A DNA stretch of 64,000 nt from Clostridiales bacterium (GCA_015056205.1 SVGS01000015.1:18168-82167); one strand, 5' to 3'; positions 1-9,161 are shown, numbered from the stretch's first letter. Numbers and translations: made by a program. The notes: generated by a model from the sequence alone, not told the origin.

Positions 1-1
1 C

Positions 2-1915
2 GGGCGGCCGGAAACCCGCTGGACCCAGGGACAGGAGCGATTCAGCCGTAAGACGGAGGAACCCCGGATCGAACCGCAGGAAGCCGTGATCCCCGAGCCG
101 GCGGAGGAAATCAGGCCGGCACCGGGCGAAAATCCGCCTGCCGAATTCAGCCCGGAACCGGAAGCCGGAGCACGGAGGGAAATGAAGCCGAAGACGGAAA
201 GGGAGAATCCTCTTTCCGCGGCGCAGGATGCCGAGGCGCTGGCCGAGGAGCTGAAAAACCAGTGGTCGGCCCCGAAGAACAGGGAAACCCGGAAGGCACC
301 GGAGAAACGGGCGGAGCAGCCCGCGGCTCCGAAGGTTCAGATGACCGTGGGTACAGAGGCGTATCAGCCGGCGGTGAAGCTGCCGCCGAAGGCGGAACAG
401 GAGGGCGCCGGAGCGCAGGAGACAGAGGAACCGTGGACGCCGACTCCCTATTATGCCCCGCCCATGACGGATCTTGCCCGGCCGGTGCAGGGAAAGGAAG
501 ATACGGCGGCGGAGGATGAGATGCGGTCCCGCCGGCTGGAGGAGACGCTGTCAAGCTTTCGTGTGGCGGCCCGGGTGGTGCATGTGACGCACGGCCCCGC
601 GATTTCCCGGTTTGAGCTGGAGCTGGCATCCGGAACCAAAGTGAATAAGGTGGCGGAGCTGGAAAAGGATATCGCCTACGGCATGGAGGCCACTTCCGTC
701 CGCATCGAGGCGCCGATCCCGGGCAAAAGCCTGGTTGGCGTGGAGGTGCCGAACCGGAAGGTTTCCACGGTGACGCTGAGGGAAGTGCTGGAAAGCGACA
801 AGATGCAGAACTCCTCTTCCATCCTGACCGTCGCCCTGGGAAAAGATATTGCGGGCAATCCGATCGTCTGCGATCTGGCCAGAATGCCGCATATGCTGAT
901 CGCCGGTCAGACGGGAAGCGGTAAATCCGTCTGTATCAATACGATTATCAACAGTCTGCTCTTCCGGGCGGGTCCGGATGAGGTGAAGATGATTCTGGTG
1001 GATCCGAAGGTGGTGGAACTGCAGTGCTATAACAATATTCCGCATCTGCTGATTCCCGTGGTGAACGATCCGCATAAGGCGGCGGCGGCCCTGGCCTGGG
1101 CCGTGGCCGAGATGATGGAGCGCTACGATCGCTTCGCGGAGCGGAAGGTCCGCAATCTGGACGGCTATAACGCGGTTCTCGGCCCTCAGGAAAAGCCGAT
1201 GAGCCGGATTGTGATCATTATTGACGAGCTGGCGGATCTGATGATGGTATGCAAAAAAGATGTGGAGGAATACATCTGTCGTCTGACCCAGCTGGCCCGG
1301 GCTGCCGGCATCCACCTGATCGTGGCAACGCAGCGGCCGTCCGTGGACGTCATTACCGGACTGATCAAGGCCAATATCCCCAGCCGGATCGCGTTTAAAA
1401 CCTCCAGCGCGGTGGACAGCCGGACCATCCTGGACCGCGGCGGCGCGGACCAGCTGCTGGGCTGGGGCGATATGCTGTATCTGCCGACCGGTTCCTTCGC
1501 GCCCGTCCGGGTGCAGGGCTGCTTCCTGAGCGATGAGGAAGTGAACCGGATTGCCGCCCATGTCCGGAGCGCCAATCCCAGTACGTATGATCCGGATGTT
1601 CTGGAGAAGCTGCAGGCGATCTCCGGCGCGTCGGAGGAAGCGGGGGCGGATCTGATCACCGGGCTGGGAGACGCGCCCGGGGGCGACGGAAGCCTGTTTG
1701 ACCAGGCGGTGGAATACGCCATCAACGACGGCCAGATTTCGACCAGCACGCTGCAGCGGCGGCTGAAAATCGGCTATGCCCGGGCGGGCAGGCTGACGGA
1801 TGAAATGGAAGAGCGGGGCATCATTGCCGCCAAGGACGGCAGCAAACCCCGGAAATGCCTGATTACCCGGGAAGAGTGGGAAGAAATGAAAAAGGCTGCG
1901 GAAGGAGTGAACTGA
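2..1915 (+). CDS. ftsK: DNA translocase FtsK/SpoIIIE, 5'-truncated by window edge
   Basis: ATP-driven double-stranded DNA pump that clears chromosomes from the division or sporulation septum. The reading frame is open to the first bases of the window, so the N-terminal membrane domain lies outside; a GTG at 86 is probably only an internal codon. Visible parts: a Pro/Glu-rich linker (to about base 480), the motor domain with Walker A AGQTGSGKS (bases 902-928) and a Walker B-like IIIIDELADLMM stretch near 1210-1245, the ATQRPSVDVITGLIKANIP segment typical of the family, and a C-terminal winged-helix gamma domain (about 1690-1890, FDQAVEYAI...ARAGRLTDEMEERGI) that reads chromosome polarity sequences. 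It ends two bases before the next start codon, so the two genes are probably co-transcribed. FtsK and SpoIIIE cannot be told apart without the missing N-terminus. Confidence 0.95.
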   Translation, partial: GRPETRWTQGQERFSRKTEEPRIEPQEAVIPEPAEEIRPAPGENPPAEFSPEPEAGARREMKPKTERENPLSAAQDAEALAEELKNQWSAPKNRETRKAPEKRAEQPAAPKVQMTVGTEAYQPAVKLPPKAEQEGAGAQETEEPWTPTPYYAPPMTDLARPVQGKEDTAAEDEMRSRRLEETLSSFRVAARVVHVTHGPAISRFELELASGTKVNKVAELEKDIAYGMEATSVRIEAPIPGKSLVGVEVPNRKVSTVTLREVLESDKMQNSSSILTVALGKDIAGNPIVCDLARMPHMLIAGQTGSGKSVCINTIINSLLFRAGPDEVKMILVDPKVVELQCYNNIPHLLIPVVNDPHKAAAALAWAVAEMMERYDRFAERKVRNLDGYNAVLGPQEKPMSRIVIIIDELADLMMVCKKDVEEYICRLTQLARAAGIHLIVATQRPSVDVITGLIKANIPSRIAFKTSSAVDSRTILDRGGADQLLGWGDMLYLPTGSFAPVRVQGCFLSDEEVNRIAAHVRSANPSTYDPDVLEKLQAISGASEEAGADLITGLGDAPGGDGSLFDQAVEYAINDGQISTSTLQRRLKIGYARAGRLTDEMEERGIIAAKDGSKPRKCLITREEWEEMKKAAEGVN

Positions 1916-1917
1916 GA

Positions 1918-3039
1918 ATGGCAAACATGAAGGATTATGTGGCCTGGCGCGGGGATATCGACCTGACCGGTTCACCCTGGAACGCGGTGGACGCGCTGCT
2001 GATGGCCACCCTGAGCTATCTGGATTTTCACAGTGTGGATAACGCGCGCGGATGGACCCTGGAGGAAGCAGAGCGAATCGATCTGCTGCAGGAACGCCCC
2101 TTTGCGAGCTTTCCGCCCCGGAAGGAGGTTTTCCGGGCGATGGCCGGAAGCCGGCGCTTCAAAGACTGCCGGATCCATTATTATATTGCCCTGACCAATC
2201 CGGCCATGGAGATGCAGTTTTCCGCCATGTGCATTGATTTGCCGGATGATACGCTCTGCGTTGCTTTCCGCGGTACGGATAATACGCTGATCGGCTGGCG
2301 GGAGGATTTCAATATGGCCTATCAGCCGGTGGTTCCGGGCCAGGAGGCCGCCAAGGCCTATCTGGAGCAGGTGGCGGGGCTGACGGACCGGCCGCTGCGG
2401 CTGGTGGGACACAGCAAGGGGGGCAACCTTGCGGTCTATGCGGCTGCCTGTGTTTCTCCGGAGCTGCAGGAGAGAATCGAAGGCGTCTGGAATTTTGACG
2501 GTCCGGGCATGCATCATGATGTGTTCGTGAGCGAGGGCTATGCGCGGATCGTGGACCGGATTTACAGTTATCTTCCGCAGACGAGCATTATCGGTCTGCT
2601 GATGGATTACTGCGAGCGCTATACGGTTGTGCGCTCGGTCGCTTCGGGCATCTCCCAGCATGATCCTATGACCTGGCAGGTTTACGGGCCGGCTTTTGAA
2701 ACCTTGGAAAGCATCGACCGGACATCGTCGGTCGTACGGGACACGCTTCACGAATGGCTGGAAAACAGCACACCGGAGCAGCGGGGCGCCTTTGTGGACA
2801 CGATGTTCCGTCTGGCGGAATCGACCAAGGCGACAACGATGAGCGAGCTGACCAATGAAAAGCTGAAAAGCCTGATGAAGATGATCGGAAACCGGAAGGA
2901 AGTTCCGCCGGAAGCGCGCAGGATTTTTAACCGGCTGATCGCGCAGGCCGTCACCCTGGGCTTTGGCAATGTGATGGAACGGGTTCGCAACCGAAAGGAG
3001 GAGGAAACTCCCGAATCTTCCCTTGACAAGGAAGGATGA
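1918..3039 (+). CDS. DUF2974 (Mbeg1-like) alpha/beta-hydrolase-fold protein
   Basis: Predicted cytosolic protein of 373 residues with a lipase-like nucleophile elbow GHSKGGN (Ser166) preceded by a VAFRGTDNTLIGWREDF strand typical of DUF2974. The substrate is unknown; many members are annotated only as 'Mbeg1-like'. I chose ATG 1918 because GAAGGAG sits 10 bases upstream; the frame is open further 5' (to 1855), but that would overlap ftsK by 60 bases without a better ribosome site. It follows ftsK by two bases. Its last codons carry the TTGACA of the next operon's promoter. The C-terminal third is helical and charged, with no membrane segment. Family assignment is fairly sure; biochemical role is not. 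Confidence 0.8.
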   Translation: MANMKDYVAWRGDIDLTGSPWNAVDALLMATLSYLDFHSVDNARGWTLEEAERIDLLQERPFASFPPRKEVFRAMAGSRRFKDCRIHYYIALTNPAMEMQFSAMCIDLPDDTLCVAFRGTDNTLIGWREDFNMAYQPVVPGQEAAKAYLEQVAGLTDRPLRLVGHSKGGNLAVYAAACVSPELQERIEGVWNFDGPGMHHDVFVSEGYARIVDRIYSYLPQTSIIGLLMDYCERYTVVRSVASGISQHDPMTWQVYGPAFETLESIDRTSSVVRDTLHEWLENSTPEQRGAFVDTMFRLAESTKATTMSELTNEKLKSLMKMIGNRKEVPPEARRIFNRLIAQAVTLGFGNVMERVRNRKEEETPESSLDKEG

Positions 3040-3051
3040 TTATGGTAAAAA
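3023..3051 (+). promoter_or_regulatory. Predicted sigma-A promoter of the pyr operon
   Basis: A perfect -35 TTGACA (3023-3028), a 17-base spacer and a weak -10 TAAAAA (3046-3051). Transcription would start near 3058, just before the PyrR-type hairpin, which is what an attenuator requires. The -35 lies inside the end of the preceding gene. Position relative to the hairpin and terminator is the main support. Confidence 0.6.
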
Positions 3052-3065
3052 GTACTGCGGTACCG

Positions 3066-3098
3066 ATCTTTAAGTCGATACAGAGATGTCGGCAAGAT
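3066..3098 (+). promoter_or_regulatory. PyrR-binding RNA hairpin (anti-antiterminator) of the pyr attenuator
   Basis: The transcript can fold into a lower stem ATCTT/AAGAT (3066-3070 with 3094-3098), a 5'-side purine-containing bulge TAA (3071-3073), a 7-bp upper stem GTCGATA/TGTCGGC (3074-3080 with 3087-3093) and the hexaloop CAGAGA (3081-3086). The known PyrR binding loop of Bacillota has this architecture and a CNGNGA hexaloop. Bases 3088-3094 can alternatively pair with 3132-3138, inside the left arm of the following terminator, giving the antiterminator. PyrR with UMP bound would hold the hairpin, let the terminator form and shut off the operon. No pyrR gene is in the window. Confidence 0.85.
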
Positions 3099-3126
3099 GC
3101 GGGGGCTGCTGTTTTGATGCGTTCCG

Positions 3127-3158
3127 AGCTCTGCCGATTTCCGGCGGAGCTTTTTATT
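3127..3158 (+). terminator. Intrinsic terminator acting as pyr attenuator
   Basis: Stem GCTCTGCCG (3128-3136) with CGGCGGAGC (3142-3150), nine pairs including one G-U, extended by A3127-T3151, five-base loop, then TTTTTATT. It stands between the promoter and pyrC, 18 bases before the start codon, so it can only act as a premature terminator for the pyr mRNA. Its left arm competes with the upstream antiterminator pairing. Confidence 0.85.
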
Positions 3159-3176
3159 GCGGAAGGAGCATAAGCG

Positions 3177-4316
3177 ATGGCACTTTCTGTTTTTCCCGGC
3201 TTCTGTGATGTGCATGTGCATTTCAGGGAGCCGGGTTTTTCGTATAAGGAAACGATGGTTTCTGGCAGCCGGGCGGCGGCCCGGGGCGGTTATACCGCCG
3301 TCTGCGCCATGCCGAATCTGAATCCGGTGCCGGACACTCCGGAGCATCTGGCGGAAGAGGAAGCGCTGATCCGTTCGCCGGGCGTGGTGACGGATGTGTA
3401 TCCCTACGGCGCGCTGACCCGGGGGGAAAAGGGACTGGAAAGCGCGGATCTGGAGGCGCTCGCGCCCCGGGTGATCGCCTTCAGCGACGACGGCCGGGGG
3501 GTGCAGAGCGAAAGCATGATGCGCTCCCTGATGGAGCGCTGCCGGAAGCTGGGCAAGTTGATCGCCGCCCACTGTGAGGATGAAAGCCTGCTGCGCGGAG
3601 GCTATATCCACGACGGGGAGTATGCCCGGCGCCACGGGCATCGGGGAATCTGCTCGGAAAGCGAATGGGGGCCCATCGCGCGGGATCTCCGCCTGGCGAA
3701 AGAGACGGGCTGCGCCTATCACGTCTGCCATATCAGCTGCCGGGAGAGCGTTTCCCTGATCCGGAAGGCGAAGCGGGAAGGCGTGGATGTCACCTGTGAG
3801 ACGGCGCCGCATTACCTGCTGCTGGATGACAGCATGCTGGAGGAGGACGGCCGGTTCCGGATGAATCCGCCGATCCGTTCCCGGGAGGACCGGGAGGCGC
3901 TGGTGGAGGGCCTGCTGGACGGGACCATCGATCTGATTGCCACGGACCACGCGCCCCACAGCAAGGAGGAAAAAAGCCGGGGGCTGGCGGGATCCGCCTT
4001 CGGCGTGGTAGGCCTGGAGTGCGCTTTTCCGGTGCTCTATACGGGGCTGGTGCGTACCGGAATCCTGCCGCTGGAAACCCTGGTCGACCGGATGGCGGGA
4101 GCGCCCCGCCGCCGGTTCGGGATTCCGGAAGATCCGGGCGACCTGTGCGTCTGGAATCTGGATGCCTGCTATGAAATTCGTCCGGAGGAGTTCGCGGGGC
4201 TGGGAAAAGCCACGCCCTTTGCCGGCCGGACGGTTTACGGGCGCTGCCTGAAAACGGTGCGGCGCGGAGAAACGATTTATATGGAGGAGGACAAGCGGTA
4301 TGGCGAAGCGGACTGA
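3177..4316 (+). CDS. pyrC: Dihydroorotase, class I, N-terminally short
   Basis: Zinc amidohydrolase that cyclises carbamoyl-aspartate to dihydroorotate, third step of UMP synthesis. Metal-site motifs are all visible: HVHFREPG (His13, His15), the Asp of AFSDDG, His of AHCED, His of CETAPHY and the Asp/His of ATDHAPH. At 379 residues it is about 45 shorter than typical class I enzymes (about 425): it starts directly at the PGFCDVHVH strand and so lacks most of the N-terminal half of the beta-sandwich. The start cannot move upstream, because an in-frame TAA lies at 3171-3173 and a GGAAGGAG site precedes the ATG. It is first in the pyr operon and overlaps carB by 17 bases. Confidence 0.95.
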   Translation: MALSVFPGFCDVHVHFREPGFSYKETMVSGSRAAARGGYTAVCAMPNLNPVPDTPEHLAEEEALIRSPGVVTDVYPYGALTRGEKGLESADLEALAPRVIAFSDDGRGVQSESMMRSLMERCRKLGKLIAAHCEDESLLRGGYIHDGEYARRHGHRGICSESEWGPIARDLRLAKETGCAYHVCHISCRESVSLIRKAKREGVDVTCETAPHYLLLDDSMLEEDGRFRMNPPIRSREDREALVEGLLDGTIDLIATDHAPHSKEEKSRGLAGSAFGVVGLECAFPVLYTGLVRTGILPLETLVDRMAGAPRRRFGIPEDPGDLCVWNLDACYEIRPEEFAGLGKATPFAGRTVYGRCLKTVRRGETIYMEEDKRYGEAD

Positions 4317-7300
4317 TATTCGAAAGGTGCTGATTATCGGCAGCGGCCCGATTGTAATCGGCCAGGCGGCGGAGTTTGATTATGCGGGAACCCAGGCGTG
4401 TCTGGCACTGAAGGAAGAGGGCTACGAGGTGGTGCTGTGCAATTCGAACCCGGCCACCATCATGACGGATACGTCCATTGCGGACAAGGTGTATATGGAG
4501 CCGCTGACGCTCGAATATATCGCCAAAATCCTGCGCTTTGAGCGGCCGGATGCCATCGTTCCGGGGATCGGCGGCCAGACGGGGCTGAATCTGGCCATGC
4601 AGCTGGAAAAGAAAGGGGTGCTCCGGGAATGCGGCGTGGAGCTTCTGGGTACCTCGGGAGAAAGCATTGAAAAGGCGGAGGACCGGGAAAAGTTCAAGGA
4701 ACTCTGCCAGAGCATCGGGGAGCCGGTCATTCCCAGCGAGATTACCTACAGTCTGGAGGAGGCCCGGAGCGCCGCGGAGAAAATCGGTTATCCCGTCGTG
4801 CTGCGTCCCGCCTTCACCCTGGGAGGCACCGGCGGCGGCTTCGCGAATAACGAGGCGGAGTTGACGGAAATCGGCACCAATGCCTTCCGGCTCAGCCCGG
4901 TGCATCAGGTGCTGGTGGAGAAAAGCGTCCGGGGATACAAGGAAATCGAGTTCGAGGTCATGCGGGACAGCAATGACCGGGCGATCACCATCTGCGGAAT
5001 GGAAAACGTGGATCCGGTGGGGGTGCATACCGGCGACAGCGTCGTGGTCGCGCCGATTCTGAGTCTGAGCCCCGGGGATCTGAAGATGCTGAACGACAGC
5101 GCGATCAAAATCATCCGGGCGCTGAAAATCGAGGGCGGCTGCAACGTGCAGTTTGCGCTGGATCCCTGCTCAAGCCGGTATTATCTGATCGAGGTGAATC
5201 CCCGGGTCAGCCGCTCCTCGGCGCTGGCGAGCAAAGCCAGCGGATATCCGATCGCCCGGGTAACGGCGAAGATCGCGCTGGGCATGGCGCTGGAGGAAAT
5301 CCCCGTCGCCGGAGGAACGGCGGCGACGGAGCCGAGCCTGGATTACATCGTGGCGAAATTCCCCCGCTTCCCCTTTGACAAATTCACAACGGCCAGCAAC
5401 GCGCTGGGCACGCAGATGAAAGCTACCGGCGAGGTCATGGGCATCGGCAGCACGCTGGAGGAATGCATGCTCAAGAGCGTCCGCAGCCTGGAAACCGGCG
5501 TCTGTCATCTGCACCTGGCTCGTTTCGACGCGGTGCCGACCGAAGAGCTGATGGACTATATCGGCGAGTTCCACGCGGATACGCTCTATGCGGTCATGGA
5601 GCTGATCCGCCGGGGAGAAAGCATCGCGGCCGTGCATGAAAGAAGCATGATCACGGAGCTCTTCCTGGAAAGCCTGAAAAAGATCGCGGAGATGGAAAAG
5701 CGGCTGGATGCCGCTCCCGGGGATACGGAGCTGCTGCGAAAGGCGAAGGAAATGGGCTTTTCCGATGAGGAAATCGGCCGGCGGTGGAACCGGAAGGATG
5801 TTGAAATCTATCGCCTGCGGAAGGAAAACGGGATCGTGCCGGTCTTCCGCATGGTGGATACGCTGCATACCGGGAAATATATCGCCTATCTCTATTCCAG
5901 CTATTCGGGCCGGAATGACTCCAGGCTGACGGACCGGAAAAAGATCGTGGTGCTGGGGGCGGGTCCGATCCGGATCGGCCAGGGTGTGGAGTTCGACTAC
6001 AGCACGGTGCACGCGGTGCAGACGATTCGCCGGGCTGGCTACGAAGCGATCATCATCAACAATAATCCGGAGACGGTATCCACCGACTATACCACCGCGG
6101 ACAAGCTCTATTTCGAGCCGCTGACGCCGGAGGACGTGATGGCCATCCTCGATTTCGAGCAGCCGGAAGGGGTCGTGGCCTCCCTGGGAGGCCAGACGGC
6201 GATCAATCTGGCGCAGCCCCTGATGGACCGCGGGGTGAAAATCATTGGCACCGACTGCGCGGCGATCGAGCGTGCCGAGAACCGGGACAGCTTTGAAAAG
6301 ATCCTGATCCGGCTGGGCATTCCGCAGCCGAAGGGACAGGCGGTGACCCGCGTGGAGGACGGCGTGCGCGCGGCGGAGGAGATCGGATATCCGGTGCTGG
6401 TCCGCCCCAGTTTCGTGCTGGGCGGCCGGGCGATGCAGATTGTGGGCAATGAAGAACAGCTGCGCCACTATCTGCGCACGGCGGTGGAAATCGATGAGGA
6501 CAAACCGGTTCTGGTGGATAAATATATCCGCGGCAAGGAAGTCGAGGTCGACGCCATCTGCGACGGCCGGGACGTGTTTGTGCCGGGGATCATGGAGCTG
6601 GTCGAGCGAACCGGTATTCACAGCGGCGACAGCATTTCGGTTTATCCTTCCTTCTCCATCTCCGACCGGGTGAAAGGGATTATTCTGCAGTACGCGAAGA
6701 AGCTGGGCACAGGAATCGGGATCGTGGGTCTGTATAATATCCAGTTCATCGTGGATGAGCATGAGGATGTGTATGTCATCGAGGTGAATCCCCGGTCCAG
6801 CCGGACGGTTCCCTTCCTGAGCAAAGCCACCGGATTTTCCCTGGCGGATATCGCGACGGAGGTGATTCTCGGAAAGAGCCTGAAGGAGCAGGGATATTTT
6901 GATCTTTATCCGGAGGAGAAAAAGCGGTACTATGTAAAGGTCCCCGTGTTCTCCTTTAACAAGATCAAGGGGCTGGACGCCTACCTTTCTCCGGAGATGA
7001 AATCGACGGGAGAGGCCATCGGCTATGATGACAAGCTGAACCGGGCGCTGTATAAAGCCCTGCAGGCCGCCGGCACGAAGCTGAAGAACTACGGCACGGT
7101 GCTGGCGACGATTGCGGACCGGGACAAGGAGGAGGCACTGCCGCTGATCCGCCGGTTCTACGCCCTGGGCTTCAATATCGAGGCCACGCGCGGCACCGCC
7201 CGTTTCCTGAAGGAGCACGGCATCCGCACCCACGCGGTGAAGAAAATCTCGCAGGGAAGCACGGAAATCCCGGACAGCATTCGCGCGGGCCACGTGGCGT

Positions 7301-7473
7301 ATATTATCAACACCCGGGAGATCGGGGAGACCGATTCGGTCAGCGACGGGCTGCAGATCCGCCGCTGCGCCACGGAGAATAACGCCACCATCTTCACCAG
7401 CCTGGACACGGTTCGGGTGCTGCTGGATGTGCTGGAGGAAACCACGCTGACCATTTCCACGATTGACGCGTAA
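4300..7473 (+). CDS. carB: Carbamoyl-phosphate synthase large subunit
   Basis: Makes carbamoyl phosphate from bicarbonate, two ATP and ammonia tunnelled from the small subunit CarA. The 1057-residue protein has the usual duplicated architecture: an N-terminal ATP-grasp half (IIGSGPIVIGQAAEFDYAGTQA) and a second half beginning near residue 547 (VVLGAGPIRIGQGVEFDY), an oligomerisation region between them and a C-terminal allosteric MGS-like domain, where UMP or ornithine binds in relatives. Length is normal. GGAGGA precedes the ATG, which lies inside the end of pyrC, so translation is probably coupled. carA is not adjacent and not anywhere in the window, unlike in many Bacillota pyr operons. 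Confidence 0.98.
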   Translation: MAKRTDIRKVLIIGSGPIVIGQAAEFDYAGTQACLALKEEGYEVVLCNSNPATIMTDTSIADKVYMEPLTLEYIAKILRFERPDAIVPGIGGQTGLNLAMQLEKKGVLRECGVELLGTSGESIEKAEDREKFKELCQSIGEPVIPSEITYSLEEARSAAEKIGYPVVLRPAFTLGGTGGGFANNEAELTEIGTNAFRLSPVHQVLVEKSVRGYKEIEFEVMRDSNDRAITICGMENVDPVGVHTGDSVVVAPILSLSPGDLKMLNDSAIKIIRALKIEGGCNVQFALDPCSSRYYLIEVNPRVSRSSALASKASGYPIARVTAKIALGMALEEIPVAGGTAATEPSLDYIVAKFPRFPFDKFTTASNALGTQMKATGEVMGIGSTLEECMLKSVRSLETGVCHLHLARFDAVPTEELMDYIGEFHADTLYAVMELIRRGESIAAVHERSMITELFLESLKKIAEMEKRLDAAPGDTELLRKAKEMGFSDEEIGRRWNRKDVEIYRLRKENGIVPVFRMVDTLHTGKYIAYLYSSYSGRNDSRLTDRKKIVVLGAGPIRIGQGVEFDYSTVHAVQTIRRAGYEAIIINNNPETVSTDYTTADKLYFEPLTPEDVMAILDFEQPEGVVASLGGQTAINLAQPLMDRGVKIIGTDCAAIERAENRDSFEKILIRLGIPQPKGQAVTRVEDGVRAAEEIGYPVLVRPSFVLGGRAMQIVGNEEQLRHYLRTAVEIDEDKPVLVDKYIRGKEVEVDAICDGRDVFVPGIMELVERTGIHSGDSISVYPSFSISDRVKGIILQYAKKLGTGIGIVGLYNIQFIVDEHEDVYVIEVNPRSSRTVPFLSKATGFSLADIATEVILGKSLKEQGYFDLYPEEKKRYYVKVPVFSFNKIKGLDAYLSPEMKSTGEAIGYDDKLNRALYKALQAAGTKLKNYGTVLATIADRDKEEALPLIRRFYALGFNIEATRGTARFLKEHGIRTHAVKKISQGSTEIPDSIRAGHVAYIINTREIGETDSVSDGLQIRRCATENNATIFTSLDTVRVLLDVLEETTLTISTIDA

Positions 7474-7530
7474 GCCCGGACGCCGGGCGGCCGGAGGGCT
7501 GCCGGAATCCCCGGGCGGGGGAGCGATGAA

Positions 7531-8265
7531 ATGAACCAGATGAGGATGACTCTGACGGAAAACCGGCCGCTGGCCGAGGGAATCCGCCGCCTGACGCTGA
7601 GCGGGGAAGGGCTGGAGGAACAGCGTCCCGGCCAGTTCCTGAATATCCGGCTGAACGGGCTGTTTCTGCGCCGGCCGATCTCTGTCTGCGACTGGGAGCC
7701 GGGGCAGGTGACGGTGATCTACAGGGTTGTCGGCCGGGGAACGGAGCAGCTGGCCGCAATGCGGCCTGGAGAAACGCTGGATGTGCTGACCGGCCTGGGC
7801 AACGGGTATGACCTTGCGCCCGCGGGAGCGTCCCCGCTCCTGATCGGCGGCGGCGTCGGCGTGCCCCCGCTGTATCTGCTGGCCCGGAGGCTGCGGGAAC
7901 AGGGCCGGGAAGTGACGGCGGTGCTGGGCTTCCGGACGGCGAAGGAGGTCTTCGCGGTGGAGGATTTCCGCACGCTGGGCTGCCGGGTCACCGTGACCAC
8001 GGAGGACGGCAGCGAGGGCGTCCGGGGCTTCGTGACCGGGGCACTGCCGGAAAATTATTCGTATTTTTACACATGCGGCCCGGAACCGATGCTGCGGGCG
8101 GTCTTCCGCGCGACGAAAACATCGGGCCAGTTCAGCTTTGAGGAGCGGATGGGCTGTGGCTTCGGCGCGTGTATGGGCTGTACCTGCCGTACGGTTACCG
8201 GCGGCAAAAGAATCTGCCGGGAGGGGCCGGTGCTGCGGAAGGAGGAAATCCTGTGGGAAGACTGA
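7531..8265 (+). CDS. pyrK: Dihydroorotate dehydrogenase B, electron-transfer subunit
   Basis: Iron-sulfur flavoprotein that passes electrons from dihydroorotate oxidation in PyrD to NAD+. Domains in order: FAD-binding barrel with RRPIS (about residue 50), NAD-binding Rossmann part with GGGVGVPP (about 106-113), and a [2Fe-2S] site Cys209-x4-Cys214-x2-Cys217-x11-Cys229. The 244-residue length fits the family. It follows carB after a 57-base gap that holds GC-rich hairpins without a T tract. It overlaps pyrD by 13 bases, which fits co-assembly of the PyrK2PyrD2 heterotetramer. Two in-frame ATGs lie close together at the start (7531 and 7540); the first is used here. Confidence 0.95.
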   Translation: MNQMRMTLTENRPLAEGIRRLTLSGEGLEEQRPGQFLNIRLNGLFLRRPISVCDWEPGQVTVIYRVVGRGTEQLAAMRPGETLDVLTGLGNGYDLAPAGASPLLIGGGVGVPPLYLLARRLREQGREVTAVLGFRTAKEVFAVEDFRTLGCRVTVTTEDGSEGVRGFVTGALPENYSYFYTCGPEPMLRAVFRATKTSGQFSFEERMGCGFGACMGCTCRTVTGGKRICREGPVLRKEEILWED

Positions 8266-9161
8266 GCGTAAATCTTTGCGGAACCGAGCTGGATAACCCG
8301 GTCATTCCCGCCAGCGGCACCTTCGGTTTCGGATATGAATTCGCCGAATGGTACGATATCAACCTCCTGGGCACCTTTTCCTTCAAGGGAACCACCCGCG
8401 ACCCCCGCTTCGGTAATCCGACGCCCCGGATCGCGGAATGCCCTGCCGGCATGCTGAACGCGGTCGGCCTGCAGAATCCGGGGGTGGACCGGGTGATCGC
8501 CGAGGAGCTTCCCCGGCTGAAAACCGTGTTCCATAAGCCGGTCATGGCGAATGTCAGCGGTTTTTCCCTGGAGGAATACGCGGAAACCTGCGCGCTGCTG
8601 GACGCGCAGGATCAGGTGGGCTGGCTGGAGGTGAATATCTCCTGTCCGAATGTGCACGGAGGCGGCATGAGCTTCGGCACCGATCCGGCCGCGGCAGCCT
8701 CGGTGACGCGGGCGGTGAAGCGGGTGACCCGGAAACCGGTGATCATGAAGCTGAGCCCGAATGTGACGGATATCACGGCGGTGGCGAAAGCCTGCGAGGA
8801 CGCGGGGGCGGACGGCCTCAGCCTGATCAATACCCTCCAGGGGATGCGGATCAATCTGAAAACCCGCCGTCCGATCCTGGCGAATCAGACGGGCGGACTC
8901 AGCGGCCCGGCGGTCTTTCCGGTCGCCCTGCGGATGGTCTGGCAGGTTTGCCGGGCGGTCTCCGTCCCGGTGGTGGGCATGGGAGGCGTTTCCTCCGCGG
9001 AGGATGTGCTGGAAATGATGATGGCCGGTGCCTCTGCGGTGGAAATCGGCGCCGCGAATCTGACGGATCCCTGCGCCTGCAGAAAGATCATTGAGGATCT
9101 GCCCGCGGCGATGGACCGGTACGGGATCCAAACCCTGGAAGAGCTGAAAGGAGAAAAATGA
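8253..9161 (+). CDS. pyrD: Dihydroorotate dehydrogenase B, catalytic subunit (type 1B)
   Basis: FMN enzyme oxidising dihydroorotate to orotate; the NAD+-dependent type needs PyrK. The 302-residue TIM barrel contains VNISCPN with the catalytic cysteine (Cys131) expected for class 1, NTLQGMRIN, and a C-terminal phosphate-binding segment (MGGVSSAEDVLEMMMAGA). I start it at GTG 8253, directly after AAGGAGG and inside the end of pyrK, which gives LSVNLCGTELDNPVIPASG as the mature start; an earlier in-frame GTG at 8169 would add residues unlike the family and overlap pyrK by almost 100 bases. pyrF begins one base after its stop codon. Confidence 0.96.
   Translation: MGRLSVNLCGTELDNPVIPASGTFGFGYEFAEWYDINLLGTFSFKGTTRDPRFGNPTPRIAECPAGMLNAVGLQNPGVDRVIAEELPRLKTVFHKPVMANVSGFSLEEYAETCALLDAQDQVGWLEVNISCPNVHGGGMSFGTDPAAAASVTRAVKRVTRKPVIMKLSPNVTDITAVAKACEDAGADGLSLINTLQGMRINLKTRRPILANQTGGLSGPAVFPVALRMVWQVCRAVSVPVVGMGGVSSAEDVLEMMMAGASAVEIGAANLTDPCACRKIIEDLPAAMDRYGIQTLEELKGEK

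Noticed and set aside
3177..4316. pyrC as a 5'-truncated pseudogene
   Set aside because: All metal-binding motifs are intact, a good ribosome site precedes the ATG, and it is first in a regulated operon; short but probably functional.
8169..8252. Upstream extension of pyrD to GTG 8169
   Set aside because: It would overlap pyrK by about 100 bases and add residues unlike PyrD; GTG 8253 has AAGGAGG directly upstream.
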